Shown here: piece after piece, positions 1 to 5,767 of the stretch | Layout: the number at the start of each line of letters is the position of its first letter | Numbering within the stretch: position 1 is the stretch's first letter | Origin: Veillonellaceae bacterium | Lineage (GTDB): Bacteria > Bacillota_C > Negativicutes > UBA1444 | Direction of reading: 5' to 3' | Assembly (NCBI GenBank): GCA_012798135.1 | Contig: JAAZNU010000309.1 | Span: 1 to 5,767, forward strand | DNA: 5,767 nucleotides | Made by a program: the position numbers and the translations under genes | The notes under the pieces: generated by a model | Told to the model about the DNA's origin: nothing | Databases searched by the model: none | What the model saw: only the letters and a program-made list of their open reading frames with translations

Positions 1-1
1 A

Positions 2-361
2 AAGATTCTTGGCAAGACCATCACCTCGGCAGACAACGTTGTTCCTATCTCTCTTGAGCGAATTGACAATCAAGGAAAGGTGTACGTAACATACGAAGAC
101 GCCACGGGAAAGAACTCGGCAGCTATTCCATTGGACAAAGGTGCTGGATTGGTAGATACATACTACCCCGGAGCAAGTGAAGCTGGAAAGGCTATTATCT
201 CAGGAGAACCCGCCAAAGAAAACAAAAAAGGATTGTTTGAAAGATTGTCTGGCAACGTAGAATCATATGTCTACGAGATGAACGGGGAGAGATTTGCCAT
301 TCCAAAGGATCAGGCAGACGAGTTTTTAAAAGACAACCCAACGGCAAAAAGAATTAAGTAA
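2..361 (+). CDS. C-terminal end of an unrecognised phage protein (5' partial)
   Basis: The frame is open from the first complete codon at 2, so the gene begins before the window. The GTG at 80 has no special claim as a start because the reading frame upstream of it is equally protein-like. The visible 119 residues form two parts. The first looks beta-rich (alternating V/I/Y stretches such as KVYVTYEDATGK, about residues 27-38 of the visible part). After a charged Gly/Lys/Glu hinge, the second part is a compact C-terminal motif of the form Y-E-x-N-G-E-R-F-x-I-P-x-D-x-x-x-x-F-L-x-x-x-P-x-A-K. I have an impression of similar short Y..G..Y.IP...F....P.A units in other phage proteins, but I cannot name a family. 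Its TAA touches the ATG of the giant gene with no spacer, so the two are probably co-transcribed and translationally coupled. Its function is unknown; by position it may be another virion component. Confidence 0.85.
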   Translation, partial: KILGKTITSADNVVPISLERIDNQGKVYVTYEDATGKNSAAIPLDKGAGLVDTYYPGASEAGKAIISGEPAKENKKGLFERLSGNVESYVYEMNGERFAIPKDQADEFLKDNPTAKRIK

Positions 362-3300
362 ATGACTGATTGGAGCAAATATAAGATTCAGGACGATACC
401 CCCAAGAAAAGTAAATGGGATCAGTACAAGATCGAGGAACCTTCAAAAAAAAAAGAAGATTCAGAATCTACGTCAACACTACCGGTATCGGAATCGAAAG
501 AACAGCTTAGCACGCCTGTTGTATCTCATTCGGGCTTTCGGACGGTCAGGGAAAAGGGCACGGCCCAAACACCCGGCATAGCCATTGAGAAAACACCCAC
601 TGACGTTATTGTCTTCGACGAGCAAAAAGAAATAGAGGAGTTTGAAAAACAACGAGAACTATCTCAACTGAACGTCAAGGAAAAGTACGCAACCATCAAA
701 CCACAACTTGACGAACTCAAACAAACCCTTACCAAGCAAAAGGACGAGACTGACGCTGCGTTTAACTACGCACGTACAACATTAGAAGAGTTAAAACGCG
801 CCGGGCAACTGGACAACACAGCGCCAGATGTGGCAGAGTTATCTAACAGCTATTCCACGCTCTACAAACAAACACAAGACAACGACAAGGCGCTGCGCAA
901 CATAAAGGACGCAGAACTGTTCGTGGAGGACTTAGAAAAGGTTATATCCGGCAAGAACAAAAAGTTCTCAGAAGGAGCCTCGCAGACATTCCTAAAGAAA
1001 ATAGCTTTTGACGGCATTGCTGAAATCAAAAGAAACTACAATCTAAAGAACATATCCGGCAAGCTGGCAAACAACGAAGACATTACGGAGGACGAAAGAC
1101 TGGCTATCTCTACTTATGGATTGTTAAACGAAGCACAGGCCAACTTTCCATCGGGGATAGGATATGACGTGGGTAGAGGACTAGTTGAAATGGTTCCTTA
1201 CCTTGCGTCTTTTGCGGCTTCCGGTGGCGCATCCAAGGTTATACAACAAGGTTTGATGCAGGCTATGAAGTCTACCGGCGCCAAGACGACGCAGGAGATG
1301 CTGAAGAAGGGATTAGCATACGTTTCAGGCCAAGCTGTTCGACCTGCCTTCTTTACCTCGCTATACTCGCAAGGACTGGAAAAGCAAATAGGACAGGTAG
1401 ACACCGATCAGGAAGGCAAACCAACCATTGCCGAAGGGACAAAAGAAAAGCCTATTAAAGCCTTTACCAAGGCGTATGCCAATACGCTATCTGAGGTGAT
1501 GACAGAACAACTCGGGGAGGTTGCTGCACCATTGGTCAATCGTATTGTGGGCAAAGAAGTAAAGCAAGTCCTCAATCCAAGCATAATCACCAAGGTAAAA
1601 GATGCTGTTGCTTTCAACGGGTTTGTATTGGAAATGGGCGAGTATTTCGCCAACAAAGCCGCTAACGTAGCTATTGAAGGACAACCTGCAACAGAGATAT
1701 TCAATCCAAGAGAGATACTCACCACGGCAATGACTGTTGGCGTGATGAGTGGCGGTTTCATGGTGGCAAATGCTCCGTATAAACGGTCTGTCAGCGCAAA
1801 GGTACAGGAAACCGGAGCAAGCCTTGACACCAAAACAAGAAAACAGGTAGACAACATAGTGGAGTCCAGCAAGCCCGTGGAAGACAAGGCTAAAGAACTA
1901 AGCTACATTGTAGACGAGAAGGTTAAATCTAACGCACCTGAATCTGAGGTTTCTAACGTGGTGCAGTATGCAACGGCCAGCAACGCAGAACGAACAGCAA
2001 AAAACGTGGAGGACGTTGTACCCGTTATAGAGAAAAACAAGAATAATATGTCTGGCGAACAGGCACAGCAAACACGTGAAAAGGTAGAGTCTGAACTAAA
2101 GGACAAGTACGGAAACGAACGTGGAGCAGAACTGTTGTCTATGTTTGACTTCTTCACGGAAAAGTACGTATACACACCGGAAGAATTTTCAGCCCTCAAT
2201 AAAGGCAAAAAGAAGCCCTCTGAGCCACTCGAACCCAAAAGTGATATAACACCTCCACTTGAGGTAGAAAATGCGCCTACGATTGAGACAATTCCTGTGG
2301 ACGCAAAAAATATTATTGATCAGCACAAAGATTTTATCGAAAACTCTTTGACAAGTCGAAAAGAACTATTAAATTTGCAGCAAAATGAACAACGTGGAAC
2401 AAAAACCGTACTGGACAAACCGGACGACACAAGAAATCAGGGACGCCAAGTGGGAAGACCTGAATTATTGGGAGCAAATATCCCAACGACACCTCCAAGC
2501 AAACCCAGATATAACGTTGGAGGAAGCGACCGATATGTTGGAGATTCTCCCGTAAAGACCTTCTCGCTATCCGACCAAGAGGCGTCCGATGTATTATCTA
2601 ACAACCCAAAGGCTGTTATAGATAATTCGTTTTCAGAGGTATCAGATGCCACTTCTTTTTACAACGCTATATCAGAATCGAAAAAGGGTAATAAATACGC
2701 AGCAAGCGTGTTTGTATACCCAGAGGCTGATTACAAAAAATATAGAAAATTTCTTACAGATGATGGTTTGGCGGGAGCGGCCATAGACAACAACGGGACA
2801 ATCATATCTGTATTTTCTCACGGGGCCGGGAAGGGTCGGGCGCCACAAATTATACTCCAAGCTATTAAAGAGGGAGGGGTTAAGCTCGATCACTATGACA
2901 CAGAATTGACCGAGTACTATCATCGCTTTGGGTTCGTGCCAGTGGCTAAGGTTAAGTGGAACGATCAATATGCACCACAAGACTGGGACAAAGAAACGTT
3001 CAAACGATACAACAACGGTGAACCAGACGTTGTGCTTATGGCTTATGATGGAGGCGATCCTAACACGTTAAGTCAACGATATGGCAAATTTGGTGGTGTC
3101 AAGGCGGCATTAGATAACGCACCATACGTAGCGTCGTTTGAGGAGGGGCAGGTTTTGCAAGATGAGTATGTCAAAAGAGTACAATCAAAAACAACGGAGG
3201 AGCCAACAAATGCCGAAGAAATTAGAACAACGCCTCAAGAGACAGGTGGCCAAGAAGAATTGGTCGCAGGAGAGGAAGGACGCATACGTGTACGGGACGA

Positions 3301-5767
3301 TGAGGAATCAAGGGTGGAAGCCCAAGAGGGAGTTGCGGAAGAAGTGCCTAAAGAAACAGTAGGTAGCCTGCTGGAAAAAGAAGAGCAGAGCAAGAAAGAA
3401 GAGTCCGGATTTCTGCCGTTTGTATTGCCGCTGTCTATCTTTCAAAGTCCTCGTGCAAAAAGAAAGGCTGTAGACATAAAGCAAGTTCTCAAGGAACAGT
3501 TTCTTCCTTCACGCGGAATGCCGCCAAGCATTTATAAGGAATTTGTGAAGGCTAAAGGTAAGGTCAATGCCAGGAAGTTCGATATACAACGTTCTTTCAA
3601 GCAGATGACAAAAGACTTGTATGACGCATACGGGGCTAAGATTACTCTAGAACAAAAGGAGTCTATAAACACAGCATTAGAGAATTTGGGGCCTAGCCGG
3701 GCAAGTAGAGATATTGCTTTCAATACAATATCTAAAAGCGTTCCTGTTGAGGCCAGGGGAATAGTAGAGCGCATGAGAAACGACATCGACGCCTACACGG
3801 AAGACCTGAAGAAATTGGATATGATAGGTGTTGGACTTGAAGGTAAAATGGATGCCAACACGGGATACTACGTTACCAGAACCTACAAGAAACACACTGA
3901 CAGGGATTGGACTTGGGAGAAAATACCCCTAAAGATAAAAGAAGACGCAGCAAACAAGCTCATGGAGGTATTCGGTATAGAAGCAGATGAGGCACTTGGA
4001 ATGGCCAAAGAAATGCTAGAAACCCCAGACCTGACAGATTATATTATTCGCAAAGGAAACTCTCTTGCCGACATAGACAAGAGATCGCTGAACAAACGAT
4101 CTGTATTTCTCACAGACAATCCAGAGATCAGGAAGTTACTTGGGGAGAACAGAGACCCGTTGTATAACTACGCCATGTCTATGACCAGAATGGCTGAGAT
4201 GATAGAGAAAGGGAAGATGTTGGAAAACATTAGGGATATCGGACTGGCAGAAGGAATCTTATCTGAGAAGCCGAGCTTTGAGAAAAACCACGTTGCCCAA
4301 ATAAAATACAACAAAGGTTTGTTTGCTGGCAAACCTGGTACTAAGCAACTGGCCGACTACTACACAACCCCAGAAATAGCTAAGTCCATAAACTCGTTCA
4401 TGGATACGTCTTCACCGTCAGGCGCAATGATGCGTGCATACATGAAATTAATTACCACCAGCAAGATAGCTAAGACAGCACTGTCTATCAAAGGATTAGT
4501 TAGAAACTTTCAGTCTAACATTGTTAACGCATTAGCTAATGGCAATTGGGATTTACCACAAATTGCGACCAGACTAAAACAATTAGCTTCGAACAAAGAT
4601 ACATGGGCTCAGTTCACCAGAGAGTTGTACGAACAAAACATTATTGGGGACAGCGCCAATGCAGGTGAATTGATTAGGAATGTAGAGGATTTATCCAACC
4701 GCATCAGCACGATAGAAAAAAGCGATGAAACATTGGGCGAAAAAGGCAAAAGGGTAGTTATTGACAATGCCTTAAAGCTATACGGTTTTGCCGATGATGT
4801 TTGGAAGGTATATCGCTACATATCCGAAAAAGGCAAGTATCAATTTGCTTTTGAAAAGAAAGGATATTCTCCACAAGAAGCAGAGCAACTTGCCAAGCAA
4901 AGGGCCACCGAGATACTGCACAAGACGTCAACATATTACTCGGAACTCCCACCGATAATACAAAACATGAGAAAGCTTCCGTTTACAAATACGTTCGTAT
5001 CGTTCCCTTATTTGACCACGGTTAATTTTATTGGCACGGTAGAAACGGCTGTACAAGAAATGAAAGACCCTGCCACAATGTTTATAGGCCTGCAAAGAAT
5101 GGGCGGGGCAGTAATGTCGTTAGCCGCATTAGCCGCATTAAGTGAATTTAGAAATAAGGGCGAAGGACAGGACGAAAAGGACATGGAAGCTTGGAGGCGA
5201 TTCTTACCGGACTTCTGGAAAAATGACCTTATCACCATTACAAAAGATAATGGCAACGGAACCGCAGAATACAACAATACGTCATATTTGGATTACTACA
5301 ACGCCATTACATCACCGATGATGTTATTAAGGCGTAGGCTGATTGCGAATGGAGAGATAACCACGGACGACATTATAGAGTCCGCAGAAGAGTTTTCCAA
5401 GAGCTTCTTGGGGTGGGATATTATCTTCAACAAGCTTACACAGGTAAAGGCTAATGAGGATGAGCTTGGTAGGCAGATATTCAACCCGCAAGACGAAAAA
5501 CAGGAAATATATAAGGACATACTAGGCCATATTTGGGAGGGGGTAGAACCCGGAACTATAACCGACGCCCGCAGAATATACAAGTCATATCGCGAAGGCG
5601 GAGAGTGGCAAAAACAAATGATAGGTACTCTTACCGGCAGACAAACAAGATCAATTGACCCGTTGAAGTCATTAGATTTTTATATGCTGCCAAAGTACAA
5701 AGATCAGTTTAACAACGCACGGTCTATTTACAAGAACCAGCTGAAGCAATATAACAGGTTAAAAGAA
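362..5767 (+). CDS. Giant multi-domain phage protein, probable internal virion/polyvalent protein (3' partial)
   Basis: One frame runs unbroken from ATG 362 to the last base, giving at least 1802 residues, and no stop is reached. The start is the first ATG after the preceding stop and opens with two W-x-x-Y-K-I repeats (residues 3-12 and 18-27). Then follow:
- a Lys/Ser/Thr-rich disordered stretch to about 85;
- a charged helical or coiled-coil segment, about 87-195;
- a hydrophobic small-residue segment, about 270-295;
- a motif E-V-M-T-E-Q-L-G-E at 378-386;
- a second Gly/Met-rich hydrophobic segment, about 455-471;
- a disordered linker, about 610-760;
- a GNAT-like domain, about 764-893;
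- a Glu-rich linker, about 916-1014;
- an extended helical region from 1015 onward with Y-Y-V-T-R-T-Y (about 1169-1175), R-N-F-x-S-N (1381-1386), P-F-x-x-x-F-V-S-F-P (1540-1549) and an Ala/Leu-rich hydrophobic helix (about 1573-1594).
This layout matches very large phage proteins carried in the capsid and delivered with the DNA. That role is an inference; no lysozyme, polymerase, helicase or protease motif is visible. Two small frames overlap it out of phase (2385-2555 and 3210-3362). Confidence 0.93.
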   Translation, partial: MTDWSKYKIQDDTPKKSKWDQYKIEEPSKKKEDSESTSTLPVSESKEQLSTPVVSHSGFRTVREKGTAQTPGIAIEKTPTDVIVFDEQKEIEEFEKQRELSQLNVKEKYATIKPQLDELKQTLTKQKDETDAAFNYARTTLEELKRAGQLDNTAPDVAELSNSYSTLYKQTQDNDKALRNIKDAELFVEDLEKVISGKNKKFSEGASQTFLKKIAFDGIAEIKRNYNLKNISGKLANNEDITEDERLAISTYGLLNEAQANFPSGIGYDVGRGLVEMVPYLASFAASGGASKVIQQGLMQAMKSTGAKTTQEMLKKGLAYVSGQAVRPAFFTSLYSQGLEKQIGQVDTDQEGKPTIAEGTKEKPIKAFTKAYANTLSEVMTEQLGEVAAPLVNRIVGKEVKQVLNPSIITKVKDAVAFNGFVLEMGEYFANKAANVAIEGQPATEIFNPREILTTAMTVGVMSGGFMVANAPYKRSVSAKVQETGASLDTKTRKQVDNIVESSKPVEDKAKELSYIVDEKVKSNAPESEVSNVVQYATASNAERTAKNVEDVVPVIEKNKNNMSGEQAQQTREKVESELKDKYGNERGAELLSMFDFFTEKYVYTPEEFSALNKGKKKPSEPLEPKSDITPPLEVENAPTIETIPVDAKNIIDQHKDFIENSLTSRKELLNLQQNEQRGTKTVLDKPDDTRNQGRQVGRPELLGANIPTTPPSKPRYNVGGSDRYVGDSPVKTFSLSDQEASDVLSNNPKAVIDNSFSEVSDATSFYNAISESKKGNKYAASVFVYPEADYKKYRKFLTDDGLAGAAIDNNGTIISVFSHGAGKGRAPQIILQAIKEGGVKLDHYDTELTEYYHRFGFVPVAKVKWNDQYAPQDWDKETFKRYNNGEPDVVLMAYDGGDPNTLSQRYGKFGGVKAALDNAPYVASFEEGQVLQDEYVKRVQSKTTEEPTNAEEIRTTPQETGGQEELVAGEEGRIRVRDDEESRVEAQEGVAEEVPKETVGSLLEKEEQSKKEESGFLPFVLPLSIFQSPRAKRKAVDIKQVLKEQFLPSRGMPPSIYKEFVKAKGKVNARKFDIQRSFKQMTKDLYDAYGAKITLEQKESINTALENLGPSRASRDIAFNTISKSVPVEARGIVERMRNDIDAYTEDLKKLDMIGVGLEGKMDANTGYYVTRTYKKHTDRDWTWEKIPLKIKEDAANKLMEVFGIEADEALGMAKEMLETPDLTDYIIRKGNSLADIDKRSLNKRSVFLTDNPEIRKLLGENRDPLYNYAMSMTRMAEMIEKGKMLENIRDIGLAEGILSEKPSFEKNHVAQIKYNKGLFAGKPGTKQLADYYTTPEIAKSINSFMDTSSPSGAMMRAYMKLITTSKIAKTALSIKGLVRNFQSNIVNALANGNWDLPQIATRLKQLASNKDTWAQFTRELYEQNIIGDSANAGELIRNVEDLSNRISTIEKSDETLGEKGKRVVIDNALKLYGFADDVWKVYRYISEKGKYQFAFEKKGYSPQEAEQLAKQRATEILHKTSTYYSELPPIIQNMRKLPFTNTFVSFPYLTTVNFIGTVETAVQEMKDPATMFIGLQRMGGAVMSLAALAALSEFRNKGEGQDEKDMEAWRRFLPDFWKNDLITITKDNGNGTAEYNNTSYLDYYNAITSPMMLLRRRLIANGEITTDDIIESAEEFSKSFLGWDIIFNKLTQVKANEDELGRQIFNPQDEKQEIYKDILGHIWEGVEPGTITDARRIYKSYREGGEWQKQMIGTLTGRQTRSIDPLKSLDFYMLPKYKDQFNNARSIYKNQLKQYNRLKE
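368..442 (+). repeat. Two W-x-x-Y-K-I peptide repeats at the N-terminus of the giant protein
   Basis: Residues 3-12 (D-W-S-K-Y-K-I-Q-D-D) and 18-27 (K-W-D-Q-Y-K-I-E-E-P) are two copies of the same short unit, 15 residues apart, each followed by a Lys-rich stretch. Outside these copies the N-terminus is disordered and Ser/Thr/Lys-rich. Short W-x-x-Y units at the very start of large phage or mobile-element proteins suggest a linear binding or packaging motif, but that role is inference. Confidence 0.6.
445..454 (+). other. Run of ten adenines near the start of the giant gene
   Basis: An uninterrupted A10 tract spans the end of Ser28 and three Lys codons (29-31). Runs of this length are known sites of polymerase or ribosome slippage. 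A shift in either direction here would meet a stop early (about 508-510 in the -1 frame, about 580 in the +1 frame), giving only short products. Both flanks are in the same giant frame, so the length of ten as given keeps the gene intact. Confidence 0.6.
2385..2555 (+). CDS. Small acidic protein encoded out of frame inside the giant gene (candidate overlapping gene)
   Basis: This 56-residue frame lies +1 relative to the giant gene. It begins at the first ATG after an in-frame TAA at 2370-2372 and ends at TAA 2553-2555. It has 11 Asp/Glu against 5 Lys/Arg, three Trp (10, 23, 29) and two Tyr (9, 28). The second half reads like two amphipathic helices separated by N-P-D: roughly residues 14-39, then T-L-E-E-A-T-D-M-L-E-I-L (44-55) with a normal helix-capping start. 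In the same bases the giant frame (residues 675-732) gives Pro/Gly/Arg-rich, linker-like sequence, so the alternative frame looks more like a folded protein than the main one. Against this, there is no Shine-Dalgarno (the leader is A/T-rich), and chance frames of similar length occur elsewhere in the window. I do not recognise the family. The function is unknown. Confidence 0.38.
   Translation: MNNVEQKPYWTNRTTQEIRDAKWEDLNYWEQISQRHLQANPDITLEEATDMLEILP
2651..3040 (+). other. GNAT-like acetyltransferase domain within the giant protein
   Basis: This stretch encodes residues about 764-893 of the giant protein. The order of elements fits the Gcn5-related N-acetyltransferase fold. First come a helix and a strand with a Y-x-x-Y-R-K-F-L-x-D-D-G segment. 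Next is the strand pair A-G-A-A-I-D (804-809) and T-I-I-S-V-F (813-818). Then a G-A-G-K-G-R-A-P turn (821-828) leads into the helix Q-I-I-L-Q-A-I-K-E (829-837), matching the acetyl-CoA pyrophosphate-binding motif A (Q/R-x-x-G-x-G/A). Last is E-L-T-E-Y-Y-H-R-F-G-F-V-P-V-A (848-862), matching the usual Y-x-x-x-G-F of motif B. The tail W-N-D-x-Y-A-P-x-D-W-D (866-876) followed by P-D-V-V-L-M (888-893) is a combination I associate with GNAT-like domains in phage giant proteins. The substrate is not evident. It could be a degenerate, non-catalytic copy. Confidence 0.62.
3196..3202 (+). promoter_or_regulatory. Shine-Dalgarno sequence for the embedded small gene
   Basis: GGAGGAG lies 7 bases before ATG 3210 (9 bases counted from the end of GGAGG). 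This is a near-ideal ribosome binding site within another gene. The giant gene's own start at 362 has nothing like it. In the giant frame the same bases simply encode part of Thr-Glu-Glu, so a chance match in a Glu-rich linker is possible. If the host is a Bacteroidota member, whose ribosomes make little use of this signal, the match carries less weight. Confidence 0.5.
3210..3362 (+). CDS. Small basic phage-type protein encoded out of frame inside the giant gene
   Basis: This 50-residue protein is read in the +1 frame relative to the giant gene. It has 12 Lys and 6 Arg against only 4 acidic residues, so it could bind nucleic acid. The core A-Y-V-Y-G-T-M-R-x-x-G-W-K-P-K-R-E (residues 25-41), preceded by an M-P-K-K-L-E-Q-R-L-K start and a K-K-x-x-x-x-E-R-K-D helix, resembles from memory a class of small free-standing phage proteins (typically M-P-K-x-L-E...Y-V-Y-G-T-x-R-K-x-G-W-x-P). 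I cannot name its function. I chose ATG 3210 because GGAGGAG sits at 3196-3202, about 7 bases upstream, and because the M-P-K-K start fits the remembered family. Starts at 3162 or TTG 3138 would add 16 or 24 residues of Gln/Arg/Ser-rich sequence. Over the same bases the giant frame (about residues 950-1001) is a low-complexity Glu/Arg/Val linker, as expected where one frame has been overprinted on another. Confidence 0.6.
   Translation: MPKKLEQRLKRQVAKKNWSQERKDAYVYGTMRNQGWKPKRELRKKCLKKQ
5120..5140 (+). repeat. Short tandem repeat (9-base unit) in a hydrophobic helix
   Basis: TTAGCCGCA occurs twice in a row (5120-5128 and 5129-5137) and is followed by a third TTA. It encodes L-A-A-L-A-A-L inside the hydrophobic segment at about residues 1573-1594 of the giant protein. 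The unit is a multiple of three, so copy-number change would lengthen or shorten the helix without breaking the frame. Confidence 0.7.

Noticed and set aside
366..580. An open +1-frame stretch over the N-terminal linker
   Set aside because: It has no ATG or GTG start and no conserved-looking sequence; the openness reflects the Lys/Ser/Thr-rich linker.
1408..1887. Long minus-strand open frame of 159 residues
   Set aside because: It lies opposite a well-formed part of the giant gene and has the Ser/Thr/Leu-rich composition typical of the complement of Lys/Glu/Ala codons. No motif or start signal.
1903..2238. Minus-strand open frame of 111 residues
   Set aside because: Its Ser/Phe-rich composition is simply the complement of Glu/Lys codons in the giant frame. 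No recognisable motif.
2646..2786. A 46-residue +1-frame open frame over the start of the GNAT-like domain
   Set aside because: The giant frame is the constrained one here; the alternative reading has no motif and no ribosome binding site.
2437..2980. Two minus-strand open frames opposite the linker and the GNAT-like domain
   Set aside because: The plus-strand reading has a recognisable domain; the minus readings have no motif and look like shadows.
3138..3209. Longer versions of the embedded basic protein starting at TTG 3138 or ATG 3162
   Set aside because: The extra residues are Gln/Arg/Ser-rich without motif, and ATG 3210 has the better-spaced GGAGGAG and the family-like M-P-K-K start. 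ATG 3162, with an AGGAGGGG about 13 bases upstream, cannot be fully excluded.
4794..4958. A 54-residue +1-frame open frame inside the C-terminal region
   Set aside because: It overlaps a protein-like helical part of the giant frame, has no start signal and is an unstructured Lys/Arg/Ser mix. It shows that chance frames of about 50 codons occur here, so length alone is not evidence.
5142..5321. A +1-frame open stretch with a GTG start, about 58 codons
   Set aside because: Thr/Arg/Lys-rich reading without motif or start signal, opposite normal sequence in the main frame.

Overview
This window looks like a piece of a tailed-phage genome, or of a related mobile element. Everything recognisable is on the plus strand and the coding is almost gapless. 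It holds the end of one gene (2-361), followed directly by one enormous open frame that starts at 362 and is still open at the last base (at least 1802 codons). I see no RNA genes, CRISPR array, insertion sequence, clear promoter or terminator, and no intergenic DNA: the two genes meet as stop-then-start (TAA then ATG) with no base between them. The sequence is moderately A+T-rich, uses many ATA and AGA codons, and the giant gene has an A-rich leader without a Shine-Dalgarno. That would fit a phage of the Bacteroidota, but I hold the host only weakly.

The giant protein has the build of the very large multi-domain phage proteins called internal virion, ejected or polyvalent proteins. In order: two W-x-x-Y-K-I repeats at the extreme N-terminus; a charged disordered stretch; a long helical or coiled-coil segment (about residues 87-195); a hydrophobic and glycine-rich part (about 270-470); a long disordered linker; a GNAT-like acetyltransferase domain (about 764-893); a second, Glu-rich linker (about 916-1014); and a long helical C-terminal region (1015 to the end of the window) with a Y-Y-V-T-R-T-Y motif, a R-N-F-x-S-N motif and a P-F-x-x-x-F-V-S-F-P motif. 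I recognise this general pattern from phage giant proteins from memory; no enzyme motif other than the GNAT-like one is visible.

The most interesting signal is not the giant frame itself. Each of the two linkers flanking the GNAT-like domain carries a small open frame, and both lie in the same alternative frame (+1 relative to the giant gene). The downstream one (3210-3362, 50 aa) is a strongly basic protein with a well-placed GGAGGAG ahead of its ATG and an A-Y-V-Y-G-T-M-R-x-x-G-W-K-P-K-R-E core that I associate with free-standing small phage proteins. The upstream one (2385-2555, 56 aa) is acidic, rich in Trp and Tyr, and reads like a small helical protein. In those same stretches the giant frame reads as low-complexity Pro/Gly- or Glu-rich sequence. 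I propose that these are overlapping genes hidden inside linkers of a virion protein. They may be remnants of a former row of separate genes around an acetyltransferase gene.
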